Origin: Planktomarina sp.
Lineage (GTDB): Bacteria > Pseudomonadota > Alphaproteobacteria > Rhodobacterales > Rhodobacteraceae
Direction of reading: 5' to 3'
NCBI GenBank assembly: GCA_020629235.1
Contig: JAHDDS010000002.1
Span: 1 to 45,786 of the forward strand
DNA length: 45,786 nucleotides
Positions within the stretch are counted from its first letter, which is position 1. Each line of letters starts with the position of its first letter. Both the position numbers and the translations under genes were made by a program. The notes beneath the pieces were generated by a model, which searched no databases, was not told the origin of the DNA, and worked only from the letters and a program-made list of their open reading frames with translations. Shown one piece after another: positions 7,971 through 17,342 of this stretch.

Positions 7971-9053
7971 ATGCAAAATATCCGGGCTGAAGTCGCGTTG
8001 GGCACACACGATCTGCAAGGCGACATTGGGTTTTTCACCAAGACCTTGGGCTTTCGCATGGACGCGATTTACCCCGCCGACGATCCGCGCGTGGCGCATC
8101 TTTCGGGCTTCGGGTTGAAGCTGGTCCTGGACAGCAGCGTTTCTGCGACAGGGACAGTGCGGTTGGTGTGCGACGACCCGGTGCTGATTGCGGACGGACA
8201 AACCGCACTGACGGCCCCAGGCGGCACGCAGATTTGCATCGTGGCGTCCGATCCGCCCCTGGAAATCCCGCGTCCGGTCGATGAATTTGTCGTCCGCCGC
8301 TTGACCGACCAAGCGGCCTGGGTCGTGGGGCGCGCGGGCATGCAGTACCGCGATTTGATCCCGTCGCGGTTGGGGGGATCGATCATTGCCAGCCACATCC
8401 GCATTCCAGACGGCGGCCCGGTGCCGGATATGGTGCACTATCATTCTGTCGGGTTTCAGCTGATTTACTGTTACAAGGGCTGGGTCGATCTGGTCTATGA
8501 AGACCAAGGCCCGCCGTTTCGGTTGCACGCGGGCGATTGCGTGATCCAACCGCCCGAAATCCGCCACCGCGTTCTGTATGCGTCCGACAACATAGAGGTG
8601 ATCGAAATCGGCGTGCCCGCAGAACACGTCACCACCATCGACCACGCGATGGACTTGCCCACCGCCACTTTGGACCCAGACCGGCTGTTTGATGGCCAGC
8701 GGTTTGTCCACTTCAAGGCCGCCGACGTGGACTGGACCCCGCACCGCATCCCAGGCCTTGTGGCCAAAGAAACCGGCATCGCGGCCAACACGGGCGGGGT
8801 GGCCGCCGTGCAAATCGTGACCGTAGGGGACGGCCCGTGCCCAGCCGTGGTCCAAGACGCAGAGATTTTGTTCGGCTTCGTGCTGGACGGGTCCGCCGTT
8901 TTGACAGCGCACGGCCAAGACGACCACGCCATCGCCGCGGGTGATGCCTTTGTGCTGCCGCCCAATCGCGCGGCGCAGTTCAAATCCACGGCGTCGGATT
9001 TTACATATCTGGAGGTGGCCTTGCCCGGGACCTTCAAAACCCAAGCGACGTGA
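7971..9053 (+). CDS. VOC (glyoxalase-like) domain fused to cupin domains
   Basis: A 360-residue cytosolic protein with three parts. Residues 1-95 look like a glyoxalase/VOC half (VALGTHDLQGDIGFFTKTLGF). Residues 140-215 form a cupin core, with metal-ligand candidates His157 and His159 in MVHYHSVGFQ and His199 in PPEIRHRV. Residues 245-350 form a second, more degenerate cupin-like half (GSAVLTAHGQDDHAIAAGDAFVLPPN). Such fusions are annotated only generically; a dioxygenase or isomerase role is possible but unproven. It lies 48 bp before cytidine deaminase on the same strand, so it may belong to the nucleoside operon. Confidence 0.7.
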   Translation: MQNIRAEVALGTHDLQGDIGFFTKTLGFRMDAIYPADDPRVAHLSGFGLKLVLDSSVSATGTVRLVCDDPVLIADGQTALTAPGGTQICIVASDPPLEIPRPVDEFVVRRLTDQAAWVVGRAGMQYRDLIPSRLGGSIIASHIRIPDGGPVPDMVHYHSVGFQLIYCYKGWVDLVYEDQGPPFRLHAGDCVIQPPEIRHRVLYASDNIEVIEIGVPAEHVTTIDHAMDLPTATLDPDRLFDGQRFVHFKAADVDWTPHRIPGLVAKETGIAANTGGVAAVQIVTVGDGPCPAVVQDAEILFGFVLDGSAVLTAHGQDDHAIAAGDAFVLPPNRAAQFKSTASDFTYLEVALPGTFKTQAT

Positions 9054-9101
9054 CCCACCTTGGGCCTTGCCTGTCGCGGGTTTTGGCGGGACAGTACGGG
9101 C

Positions 9102-9503
9102 ATGAGTGATGATTTGATCGAAGCCGCCAGCGCGGTGCGCCAAAACGCCCACGCGCCCTATTCAAACTATCTGGTGGGGGCGGCGGTGCGCACGCAAAGC
9201 GGCGACATCTTCGTGGGCTGCAACGTGGAAAATGTGGCCTATCCCGAAGGCACCTGCGCCGAAGCGGGGGCCATTGCAGCCATGTGCGCCGCAGGCCAAC
9301 GGGTGATAACGGAGGTCGCAGTCATCGGCAGTTCGGACACACCGGTGCCGCCCTGCGGCGGGTGCCGCCAAAAACTGGCGGAATTTGCAAGCGGTGATGT
9401 GCGCGTCACCATGGCCACGTTAGACGGGCAGACCCATGTGCAAACCGTGGCCGACCTGTTGCCCGGGGCGTTTGGGCGCGACCATTTGGACAGTGGCACC
9501 TGA
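9102..9503 (+). CDS. cdd: Cytidine deaminase
   Basis: Converts cytidine and deoxycytidine to uridine and deoxyuridine in the cytosol. The 133-residue product is the short tetrameric type: FVGCNVENVAYPEGTCAEAGA contains the zinc ligand Cys52 and catalytic Glu54, and PPCGGC supplies Cys85 and Cys88. The start at 9102 (MSDDLIEAAS) gives the normal N-terminus; the frame is open 14 codons further. It is the first gene of a five-gene salvage run, and its TGA is followed at once by the ATG of deoA. Confidence 0.95.
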   Translation: MSDDLIEAASAVRQNAHAPYSNYLVGAAVRTQSGDIFVGCNVENVAYPEGTCAEAGAIAAMCAAGQRVITEVAVIGSSDTPVPPCGGCRQKLAEFASGDVRVTMATLDGQTHVQTVADLLPGAFGRDHLDSGT

Positions 9504-10802
9504 ATGCAGGTGCGCGCCTTTCTTGAACGCCTGCGCGACGGGGCGGTCCCATCGCCCCAGGACATGGCCGCCTTCGCAAAAATCTTGGGCGACCCTGCGG
9601 TTACAGACGCGCAAGTGGGGGCCTTTGCCATGGGGGTGTGCAAAACGCAGTTGGACGATGCCGCCCGCGTGGCCCTGACCACAGGCATGCGCGACAGCGG
9701 GGTGTGCCTGACGTGGGATGTGCCGGGCCCGGTCATCGACAAACATTCCACCGGCGGTGTGGGCGACGCGGTGTCCTTGATGTTGGCCCCGCTGTTGGCC
9801 AGTTGCGGGGCCTTTGTGCCGATGATTTCGGGGCGCGGATTGGGCCACACCGGCGGCACCTTGGACAAATTGGAAGCCATCCCTGGACTGGCCACCGCCT
9901 TGCCGCCAGACCGGTTTCGCCAAACGGTGGCGGCCTGCGGCTGTGCCATCGTGGCCGCCACCCCGGACATCGCCCCGGCGGACCGCCGCCTTTATTCCGT
10001 GCGCGATGTGACGGGAACGGTGCGGTCGTTGGATTTGATCACCGCGTCGATCCTGTCCAAAAAACTGGCCGCCGGTTTGGGGGCTTTGGTCTTGGACGTG
10101 AAGGTGGGCACAGGTGCTGTGATGCAGGACTTGGACGACGCCCGCGCCTTGGCCCAAGCCCTGGTGGACACGGCCAATGGGGCGGGCTGCCCCACGACGG
10201 CGCTGATCACAGATATGAACCAACCCCTGTTGCCCGCCATCGGCAATGCCGTGGAAATCGCCGCCGTGATGGAGGCATTTAAGACCGGGCAAGGGGACTT
10301 CGTGGACCTGGTGGTGGCGCTGGGGGCCAGCGTTTTGTCCGCTGTGGTGGATCAAGACGAAGCCGCCTGCGCGCAAACCCTGCGGCGCGCGCTGCAAGAT
10401 GGTTCAGCGGTCGAGGCTTTTGGCAAGATGATCGCCGCCCAAGGCGGGCCGTCAAATTTTATCGACCGCTGGCAAGACTATGTCGATTTGGGACCTGCCA
10501 CCGAAGTGACAGCCCCGGTGGCGGGCTTTGTGGCTGATATGAACGCCAAGGCGCTGGGCGAACTGGTGGTGCGCTTGGGTGGGGGGCGCGCGGCGGAAAC
10601 CGACCGGATTGATCACGGTGTGGGGCTGGGGCAGGTGGTGCGCTTGGGGCAGTATGTCCAAAAGGGGCAGCCGCTGGCGCTGGTGCACGCGCGATCAGAC
10701 GACGCCGCGCGCCACGCCGCCGACACCGTGCGCGCCAGCATCCGTTTGGCGGGCACGGCGCCCGATCCCGTTCCGCTGATCCACGAAAGACTGATGCCAT
10801 GA
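9504..10802 (+). CDS. deoA: Thymidine phosphorylase
   Basis: Phosphorolyses thymidine and deoxyuridine to the free base and deoxyribose 1-phosphate, feeding DeoB downstream. The 432-residue product carries the diagnostic KHSTGGVGD at residues 80-88 and the glycine-rich SGRGLGHTGGTLDKLE segment. Length matches the family (about 435-440). The start codon abuts the cdd stop without a gap, and the 3' end overlaps deoB by 4 bp, so translation of the three genes is probably coupled. Confidence 0.96.
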   Translation: MQVRAFLERLRDGAVPSPQDMAAFAKILGDPAVTDAQVGAFAMGVCKTQLDDAARVALTTGMRDSGVCLTWDVPGPVIDKHSTGGVGDAVSLMLAPLLASCGAFVPMISGRGLGHTGGTLDKLEAIPGLATALPPDRFRQTVAACGCAIVAATPDIAPADRRLYSVRDVTGTVRSLDLITASILSKKLAAGLGALVLDVKVGTGAVMQDLDDARALAQALVDTANGAGCPTTALITDMNQPLLPAIGNAVEIAAVMEAFKTGQGDFVDLVVALGASVLSAVVDQDEAACAQTLRRALQDGSAVEAFGKMIAAQGGPSNFIDRWQDYVDLGPATEVTAPVAGFVADMNAKALGELVVRLGGGRAAETDRIDHGVGLGQVVRLGQYVQKGQPLALVHARSDDAARHAADTVRASIRLAGTAPDPVPLIHERLMP

Positions 10803-11950
10803 CCCGTGCGTTTTTGATTGTATTGGACAGTGTCGGCTGCGGTGGCGCGCCGGATGCGGCCGATTTTGGCGATGCAGGGGCCGACACGCTGGGCCATATC
10901 TGGCAGGCGCGGGGCCAGTTGAAAGTGCCCACCTTGGCCAGTCTGGGATTGGGCGAGGTGATGCGACAGTCCACCGGCGTTGACGTGCCATGGACCGCCA
11001 GCCAAGGGGGCTGGGCCGTGGCCACAGAAGTGTCCCAGGGCAAAGATACGCCGTCGGGGCATTGGGAATTGGCCGGGGTGCCGGTGCCGTGGGATTGGCA
11101 CATCTTTCCCAACACCACGCCCGCGTTTCCGCCCGAAGTGATGGCCGCCGTGCACGATTTTGCAGGCGGCAGCTTGGCCAATTGCCATGCGTCGGGCACG
11201 CAGGTGATTGATGATTTCGCCGATCAGCATCTGCAGACGGGCTGGCCGATTTGCTATACCTCTGTCGACAGCGTGTTTCAGATCGCCGCCCATCAGGACG
11301 CGTTTGGGTTGGATCGGCTTTACGATCTGTGCCGGGTTTTGGCGCCGATGTTGCACGCCATGAAGGTGGGGCGGGTCATTGCGCGCCCGTTTTTGGCCGC
11401 AGATGGCGGCGGCTGGCAGCGCACAGCGCACCGCAAGGATTTCGCCATTCCCCCGCCAGGGCAAACCATTTGCGACATTGCCCAAGGGGCCGGGCGCGCG
11501 GTCCACGGCATCGGCAAGATCGGCGACATCTTTTCCATGCGCGGCATAGATCGGTGCCGCAAAGGCCCCGACGCCACCTTGATGGACCATCTGCAAGACG
11601 AATTTGCCACAGCCCCCGACGGGGCGCTGGTCTTTGCCAATTTTGTGGAATTCGACACCCACTATGGCCACCGCCGCGACGTGGAAGGCTATGCCCGACA
11701 CTTGGAATGGTTCGACGCGGCCGTGGCGCGGGTGCTGGCGGCGCGGCGCGACGGGGATCTGGTGATTTTCACCGCCGATCACGGCAACGACCCCACCTGG
11801 CGCGGCACGGATCACACCCGCGAACGGGTGCCTGTCTTGGTGTTGGGGGGGCCGCGGGGCCGGATCGGCGACATCGGGTTTCAAGATGTGGGGGCCATGG
11901 TATTGAAGCATTTGAACATTGACGCGGCGCAGGGCGGATCACAGGCATGA
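10799..11950 (+). CDS. deoB: Phosphopentomutase
   Basis: Interconverts (deoxy)ribose 1-phosphate and 5-phosphate, linking the nucleoside phosphorylase to central metabolism. The 383-residue product belongs to the alkaline-phosphatase superfamily. The N-terminal LIVLDSVGCGGAPDA carries the first metal-binding Asp, DTPSGHWE precedes the phosphorylation site region, and FTADHGNDPTWRGTDHTRE near the C-terminus supplies the remaining Asp/His metal ligands. It overlaps both neighbours by 4 bp (ATGA). Confidence 0.95.
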   Translation: MTRAFLIVLDSVGCGGAPDAADFGDAGADTLGHIWQARGQLKVPTLASLGLGEVMRQSTGVDVPWTASQGGWAVATEVSQGKDTPSGHWELAGVPVPWDWHIFPNTTPAFPPEVMAAVHDFAGGSLANCHASGTQVIDDFADQHLQTGWPICYTSVDSVFQIAAHQDAFGLDRLYDLCRVLAPMLHAMKVGRVIARPFLAADGGGWQRTAHRKDFAIPPPGQTICDIAQGAGRAVHGIGKIGDIFSMRGIDRCRKGPDATLMDHLQDEFATAPDGALVFANFVEFDTHYGHRRDVEGYARHLEWFDAAVARVLAARRDGDLVIFTADHGNDPTWRGTDHTRERVPVLVLGGPRGRIGDIGFQDVGAMVLKHLNIDAAQGGSQA

Positions 11951-12918
11951 GTTGGAAAAACCACCCCAAGTTGGAATTGCATTTGCACCTGGAAGGGGCC
12001 GCGCCGCCCGCCTTCATCCGTCAATTGGCGTTTGAAAAATCCATCGACATTCGCGGGATATTTGACGCGGGTGGGAACTATGCGTTCCACGGGTTTGATG
12101 AATTTTTGAAGATTTATGAAGCCGCCACCCAGGCACTGCAAACGCCGGAAGATTTCCGCCGTTTGACGCAAACGGTGCTGGAACAGTTGGCCGAACACAA
12201 TGTGATCTATGCGGAAACCTTCGTCAGTCCCGACTTTTGCGGCGGCGGGGATTTGGCGGCCTGGCGCGATTTTCTGGCGGCCATGCAAGACGCCCATGTG
12301 GACGGCGTGACCTTGCGCGGCATTGTCACCTGCATCCGCCATTTGGGCCCGGACGTGGCCAAAGGGGCGGCGCGCTGCGCGGCAGAAACGGCGGGCGACT
12401 TCATCGTGGGGTTCGGCATGGGCGGCGCTGAAACGGTGGGGCAGCAAAAAGACTTCGCCTATGGCTTCGATATGGCGCGCGAGGCGGGCTTGCGCTTGAC
12501 CACCCACGCCGGGGAATGGCGTGGCCCGGCTGAAGTGGCGGCAGCGGTGGATGATTTGCGGGTGGAACGCGTGGGCCACGGCGTGCGCGCCATAGAGGAC
12601 CCCGATTTGGTGCGGCGCTTGGCTGACCACGGTATCGTTTTGGAAACCAACCCCGGCAGCAATCTGGTGTTGGGGGTGTACAACAGGCCCGAAGACCACC
12701 CCGTGGCGCGGCTGCGCGATGCGGGGGTTCCCGTCACAGTGTCCACCGACGACCCGCCGTTTTTTCACACCGACATGACTGCCGAATGGGACAACCTGGA
12801 ACGCACTTTTGGGTGGGGGGCGGATGATTTTGCGCAGCTGAACCAGACCGCCCTGGACGCTGCGTTTTGCGATGCCGCCACCAAAGCAGAGTTACGCAAA
12901 AGATTGGAAGCAACATGA
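11947..12918 (+). CDS. add: Adenosine deaminase
   Basis: Deaminates adenosine, or possibly adenine, to inosine or hypoxanthine in the cytosol. The 323-residue product shows the family's HxH zinc motif (His12 and His14 in [11 protein letters not shown]), the TTHAGE segment, the GHG motif ([10 protein letters not shown]) and VSTDDPPFF with the final zinc-ligating Asp. Some members of this size are adenine deaminases, so the exact substrate is less certain than the chemistry; the nucleoside-salvage context favours adenosine. The start overlaps deoB by 4 bp. Confidence 0.88.
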   Translation: MSWKNHPKLELHLHLEGAAPPAFIRQLAFEKSIDIRGIFDAGGNYAFHGFDEFLKIYEAATQALQTPEDFRRLTQTVLEQLAEHNVIYAETFVSPDFCGGGDLAAWRDFLAAMQDAHVDGVTLRGIVTCIRHLGPDVAKGAARCAAETAGDFIVGFGMGGAETVGQQKDFAYGFDMAREAGLRLTTHAGEWRGPAEVAAAVDDLRVERVGHGVRAIEDPDLVRRLADHGIVLETNPGSNLVLGVYNRPEDHPVARLRDAGVPVTVSTDDPPFFHTDMTAEWDNLERTFGWGADDFAQLNQTALDAAFCDAATKAELRKRLEAT

Positions 12919-13541
12919 CCGTTACCGTCGTCGATCACCCGCTGGTGCAACACAAGCTAAGCTTGATGCGCGACAAGACCACGCCGTCCAATCAGTTCCG
13001 CCAGTTGCTGCGCGAAATCAGCCATCTTCTGGCCTATGAGGTGACGCGCGATTTGCCGCTGGAAATGCGCCTGGTGGACACACCGCTGGAAACCCAACCC
13101 ATGCCCCATATCAGCGGCAAGAAGCTGGCGCTGATTTCCATTTTGCGCGCGGGCAACGGGTTGTTGGACGGCATTTTGGAATTGATCCCGTCCGCGCGGG
13201 TGGGGTTTGTCGGGCTGTACCGTGACGAAGACACCCTGCAGCCGGTGCAGTACTACTACAAAGTGCCCCAGGCGATTGATCAGCGGCCCGTCATCGTGGT
13301 GGACCCGATGCTGGCCACGGGAAATTCGTCCTGTGCGGCCATTGATCTGCTGAAAAAATCGGGGGCCCAAAACATCCTCTTTTTGTGCCTTCTGGCGGCC
13401 CCCGAAGGCGTCGCGGTCATGCAAGACCGCCACCCCGATGTTCCCATCGTTACAGCCGCAATAGACAATAAGTTGAACGAAAACGGGTACATTATACCAG
13501 GTTTAGGGGATGCAGGGGACAGAATGTATGGTACGGCATAG
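12915..13541 (+). CDS. upp: Uracil phosphoribosyltransferase
   Basis: Joins uracil with PRPP to make UMP, recapturing the base released upstream in the run. The 208-residue product begins [20 protein letters not shown], typical of Upp, and has the PRPP-binding loop [11 protein letters not shown] and the C-terminal [13 protein letters not shown] uracil-binding segment. The start at 12915 overlaps the add stop (ATGA). It is the last gene of the run; no strong terminator follows, only the short GATTCC/GGAATC inverted repeat at 13557-13569. Confidence 0.96.
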   Translation: MTVTVVDHPLVQHKLSLMRDKTTPSNQFRQLLREISHLLAYEVTRDLPLEMRLVDTPLETQPMPHISGKKLALISILRAGNGLLDGILELIPSARVGFVGLYRDEDTLQPVQYYYKVPQAIDQRPVIVVDPMLATGNSSCAAIDLLKKSGAQNILFLCLLAAPEGVAVMQDRHPDVPIVTAAIDNKLNENGYIIPGLGDAGDRMYGTA

Positions 13542-13606
13542 CCACCAGCCTTTACTGATTCCTGGAATCGGGCGATAAAAGGCACACAGTTATTGGGGGC
13601 AAAATA

Positions 13607-14587
13607 ATGGCGCGTTTCGCTTTTATCGGTTTGGTTTGCGCTGCGGCGTTTGCTGCAACAAATCTGCAAGCACAGGGGATCCAAGATATCCCGCCGCCCG
13701 CTGAATTGCCCCCCGCATCCTATACCGGTGCCCAATATGTGGACAGCCGTGGCTGCGCGTATATCCGCGCCGGTCGCGGCGTGACCACTTGGGTGCCCCG
13801 GGTGACCCGGTCGCGCGAACAATTGTGCGGCTTGGCACCCACCTTGGCGCGCGCAACCCGGCCAGCCCAAGTGGAAAACCCGCTGCCCGTGCGCCGCGTT
13901 CAGACCCGCCCGGCGGCCCCTGTGCAACAGCCCGCCACCCGCGTGGTTCGTGCCCCGGCCCCTGTGCCCGTTCAAACAGCGCCCGCGCCATCTGTGACCA
14001 CGCGGTCAGGCACCAGCGCTTGTCCCGGCGCGTCCGCCAGCAGCCAAGCGTACATCAACACCGGACCCGGCGTGCGTTGCGGCCCACAGCAGTGGACCCC
14101 CAACAACCGTGTCACCCAGGTCACCAGCACGGGCGGCGCAACCCAGGCCGTCACGGTCACGGAACGCAAACCCAAAGCGGTCATCACCAGCCGCCAGCAA
14201 AAGCAATATCCCCCCGCATGGACCGGCCCCAACCCCAATGACCGGGTTGTCGGCACCCGCACCACACGCCCCGCGGACGGATACCGCGAAGTGTGGGACG
14301 ATGATCGCCTGAACAAACAGCGCGGTTTGAACAACGGGTCCAAACGCGTTGTGGTCAGCCCGGCGGGCAGTGGGGCCGCAAGCTATGTCCAGGCGGGCAG
14401 CTTTGCGACCCAAAACCAAGCTGCGCGCGCAGCCAATGCGCTGCGCCGCCAGGGCTTGCCAGCCAAAGTTGGGGTCGGCCGCACGCGCAGCGTTGTGCTG
14501 ATCGGGCCCTATTCGGACCAGCGGTCGATCCAAAACGCCTTGGGCCGCGCCCGGGCTGCAGGCCTAAGTGCATCGGTGGTGCGTTAA
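13607..14587 (+). CDS. Secreted SPOR-domain protein
   Basis: A 326-residue exported protein. Residues 1-22 are a Sec signal peptide (MARFAFIGLVCAAAFAATNLQA). A proline/alanine/valine-rich linker runs from about 105 to 140, and residues 255-326 form a SPOR domain (SYVQAGSFATQNQAARAANA to VVLIGPYSDQ). SPOR domains bind denuded septal peptidoglycan, so a periplasmic role at the division site is likely, but no catalytic domain is present. The start follows GGGGGCAAAATA. The stop overlaps the stop of the convergent neighbour in the palindrome TTAA. Confidence 0.82.
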   Translation: MARFAFIGLVCAAAFAATNLQAQGIQDIPPPAELPPASYTGAQYVDSRGCAYIRAGRGVTTWVPRVTRSREQLCGLAPTLARATRPAQVENPLPVRRVQTRPAAPVQQPATRVVRAPAPVPVQTAPAPSVTTRSGTSACPGASASSQAYINTGPGVRCGPQQWTPNNRVTQVTSTGGATQAVTVTERKPKAVITSRQQKQYPPAWTGPNPNDRVVGTRTTRPADGYREVWDDDRLNKQRGLNNGSKRVVVSPAGSGAASYVQAGSFATQNQAARAANALRRQGLPAKVGVGRTRSVVLIGPYSDQRSIQNALGRARAAGLSASVVR

Positions 14588-15597
14588 GCCGAAGGTTCGC
14601 AACTGCTTTGAAATGCCAACCAAGCGCCGTCCGGGATATCCAGGGCGGCGTTTTTGCTGTCGCGCCCCAGGCGTTCTGTTTCAGCGGCCAAGCCGTCGAA
14701 CCCCAATGCGCGCAACCCGTCAGCGGCGGATAAAGCGGGCAGGCCTTTGACCGCCAAGTCCTGCGCCAACAGGGCGGCAGGCACGTCCCCCAATGCGATG
14801 GGCACCAAGGGGGCGGGCGTTGTGTCGGCCTGGAATACCAGGCGGGCGGTTTGTGCCAAGGACAGCCCATCCACCACAGTGGCCAAGGGCGGGTTTGCGG
14901 CCAGGTGGATGTTGGCGGCGGCCAGCACACCCGCCAGGGCCGCGGGATCAGTCAAGTCTTGCAGCGCGGACCCGGACAGCACCACGCGGCCATCGGGCAG
15001 GGCCTGCAGCGGCACGGCTGCGTCGCGCGCCACGGACACGCGCACTGCCATGTGCCGTTCCAGGCTGTCCAACACCGACCGGGCATCGGGCGCGGTGCAC
15101 AGATCAGCCCCCGTGGCCGCCAGGGTGGTTTGCGCCATCTGCGCCTTTTGGCCGGGGCCGACCCAACCTGCGACATTGGCTTTGAAGACAACGGCGGCCC
15201 CCAGCACCACGCCTGCGGCCACCAAGACGCTGCCCGCACCCCACCGCCATGCGCGTCGGCGTTTGGGTGCGCGTCGGGCGCGGGTGGCGGCGCTTACCAC
15301 CAGGGACAGGGCTTGGATCATATCGGGGTCGTCCAAGATCAGCACATCGTCTGATCCGGGATCGGGACGCACGTGGCAGACGCCGTCTTTGGTTTTGGCT
15401 TTCGTTTTGGCGATGGACACGGTGCCCAGGTCCCAATGATCCATGGGTTGGCCCGCCAATGTGGACACGGTCAGGGTGGTTTTGCCCAGGCTGACGATCA
15501 CATTTTGCACGTCTTCCACATCTTGCGCTGCACCCGTGTGCACGCGACCCAAGCGGGCGGGCGCTTCCAGCCGTTCGTAGCGTGACAAAGCAGTCAT
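14584..15597 (-). CDS. Single-pass membrane protein of unknown function
   Basis: A 337-residue protein I cannot assign. Residues 1-118 are soluble with several short beta-like stretches and a basic end (RARRAPKRRRAWRW). Residues 119-138 form one transmembrane helix (AGSVLVAAGVVLGAAVVF). The remaining 200 residues are probably periplasmic and rich in Ala/Leu, with IPDGAWLAFQSSCEPSA at the end. The basic stretch before the helix predicts the N-terminus in the cytoplasm. The layout recalls membrane-ring proteins of secretion or motility systems, but no motif supports this. It is convergent with the SPOR gene, sharing a 4-bp stop overlap. Confidence 0.6.
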   Translation of the reverse strand: MTALSRYERLEAPARLGRVHTGAAQDVEDVQNVIVSLGKTTLTVSTLAGQPMDHWDLGTVSIAKTKAKTKDGVCHVRPDPGSDDVLILDDPDMIQALSLVVSAATRARRAPKRRRAWRWGAGSVLVAAGVVLGAAVVFKANVAGWVGPGQKAQMAQTTLAATGADLCTAPDARSVLDSLERHMAVRVSVARDAAVPLQALPDGRVVLSGSALQDLTDPAALAGVLAAANIHLAANPPLATVVDGLSLAQTARLVFQADTTPAPLVPIALGDVPAALLAQDLAVKGLPALSAADGLRALGFDGLAAETERLGRDSKNAALDIPDGAWLAFQSSCEPSA

Positions 15598-15645
15598 TTG
15601 CGGCCCGATCCTGTTCAGGCAATTCCATCCTGGTCTTGTTGGACC

Positions 15646-17271
15646 TTAGAGCGACCGTGCTTTTTGCCGCAACTCAAATTTCTGGATTTTGCCGGTGGAT
15701 GTTTTTGGCAAGTCTTGGAACACCACGGCCTTGGGGGTTTTGAACCCCGCCAAGCGTTCGCGGGCGAAGGCGATCACCTCGGCCTCGGTCGCGGTGTGGC
15801 CGTCCAGCAATTCGATGAACGCGCAGGGCACTTCGCCCCATTTGTCGTCGGGCTTGGCCACGACCGCGCACAGGCTGACGGCGGGGTGGGCCATCAAGCA
15901 GCTTTCCACTTCCACGGACGAAATATTTTCGCCGCCGGAAATGATGATGTCTTTCTTGCGGTCGGCGATTTGGATGTATCCGTCGGGGTGCTGCACTGCG
16001 ATGTCGCCGGAATGGAAGTGGCCGCCTTCAAATGCCTCGGCGGTGGCGGCGGGGTTTTTGAGGTATCCCTTCATGACCGCATTGCCCTGCATCACGATTT
16101 CGCCTTGGGTGGTGCCGTCTTGGGCAATCTGTTGGTTTTTGTCGTCCACCACATTGACGCGTTCCATCATCGGGAACGCCACGCCTTGGCGGGCTTGGAT
16201 GGCGGCGCGGTCGTCTTGGGGCAGGGGGTCCCAGTCTGCATTCCACAGGCATTCGGTGACGTGGCCATAGGTTTCGGTCAGCCCGTACACTTGGGTTACG
16301 TTGAAACCCATCTGCCCGATGGCGGCCAAGGTGGCGGGGGCCGGGGGGGCGCCCGCGGTGAACACTTCCACCGTGTGGTCAAAGCTGCGCTGGTCTGCGG
16401 CGGCGGAATTCACGATCAGGTTCAGCACAATGGGCGCGCCGCCGAAGTGCGTGACGCCGTGATCCCCGATGGCATCGTAAATCGCTTTGGCGGACACATC
16501 GCGGCACCCCACCACGGTGCCCCCCACCAAAGGCATCATCCAAGTGTGGTTCCACCCGTTGCAATGAAACAGCGGCACGATGGCCAAAAACACCGGATGC
16601 AGCACCATGCGCCAGCTGACCACGGTGCCCATGGTCATCAGATATGCGCCGCGGTGGTGGTACACCACGCCCTTGGGCCGCCCCGTGGTGCCAGAGGTAT
16701 AATTCAGCGACAGGCTTTCCCATTCGTCTTGCGGCATGATCCAGTCAAAATCTGCAGACCCACTGGCCAGCAGCGCGTCATAGGTTTGATGCCGCCCCGT
16801 GGCGGGAAAGCCCGCGTCGACATCGGGGCATTCGATCAGCGTTGGGGCAGGGCCGTCCATGCGGGCCAGGGCGTCTTCCACCACCGGCAAAAACTGCGTG
16901 TCCACCAGCACCACCTTCGCGCCGCCGTGGTCAAAGATATACGCCACCGTGTCGGCATCCAGACGGGTGTTGATGGTGTTCAGCACGGCCCCGCAGGCCG
17001 GCACGCCGAAGGACGCTTCGATTTGTGCCGTGACATTTGGAATGACCGTGGCCACCACATCGCCGGGCTGCACGCCCAATGCCACCAGGCCCGATGCCAA
17101 GCGGGTGACCCGGTCGTAATATTCGCTGTATGTCGCCGTGTGGCTGCCGCAGATCACTGCTGTGCGGTTGGCAAACACCTGGGCCGCGCGCCGCAAATGC
17201 GACAGCGGGGTCAGGGGCACAAAGTTTGCCGCGCATTTGTCCAAGCCGCTTTCGTCCGCCATCCAGCCCAT
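15646..17271 (-). CDS. Acyl-CoA synthetase (AMP-forming), medium-chain/DmdB-like
   Basis: A 541-residue AMP-binding ligase activating a carboxylic acid to acyl-CoA. It carries YTSGTTGRPKG (191-201), VYGLTETYGH, the hinge motif YIQIADRKKDIIISGGENIS and the C-terminal TSTGKIQKFE with the catalytic Lys near 528. The N-terminus (NFVPLTPLSHLRRAA) matches the subgroup of plant acyl-activating enzymes and bacterial medium-chain ligases, to which methylmercaptopropionate-CoA ligase DmdB is also related. The substrate cannot be read from sequence. AAGGA lies about 8 nt before the ATG at 17271. It may supply the MerR-controlled beta-oxidation genes encoded nearby. Confidence 0.85.
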   Translation of the reverse strand: MGWMADESGLDKCAANFVPLTPLSHLRRAAQVFANRTAVICGSHTATYSEYYDRVTRLASGLVALGVQPGDVVATVIPNVTAQIEASFGVPACGAVLNTINTRLDADTVAYIFDHGGAKVVLVDTQFLPVVEDALARMDGPAPTLIECPDVDAGFPATGRHQTYDALLASGSADFDWIMPQDEWESLSLNYTSGTTGRPKGVVYHHRGAYLMTMGTVVSWRMVLHPVFLAIVPLFHCNGWNHTWMMPLVGGTVVGCRDVSAKAIYDAIGDHGVTHFGGAPIVLNLIVNSAAADQRSFDHTVEVFTAGAPPAPATLAAIGQMGFNVTQVYGLTETYGHVTECLWNADWDPLPQDDRAAIQARQGVAFPMMERVNVVDDKNQQIAQDGTTQGEIVMQGNAVMKGYLKNPAATAEAFEGGHFHSGDIAVQHPDGYIQIADRKKDIIISGGENISSVEVESCLMAHPAVSLCAVVAKPDDKWGEVPCAFIELLDGHTATEAEVIAFARERLAGFKTPKAVVFQDLPKTSTGKIQKFELRQKARSL

Positions 17272-17342
17272 GTCGCATTCCTTCTGTTTCGGAGTCTTAA
17301 AGAGGCTTGAAGCGTCCCTGGCAAGAGGGCAGGCACGACGAC

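Noticed and set aside
15598-17310. A 570-codon plus-strand open frame opposite the acyl-CoA synthetase
   Set aside because: Antisense to a well-supported ligase and without any family signature.
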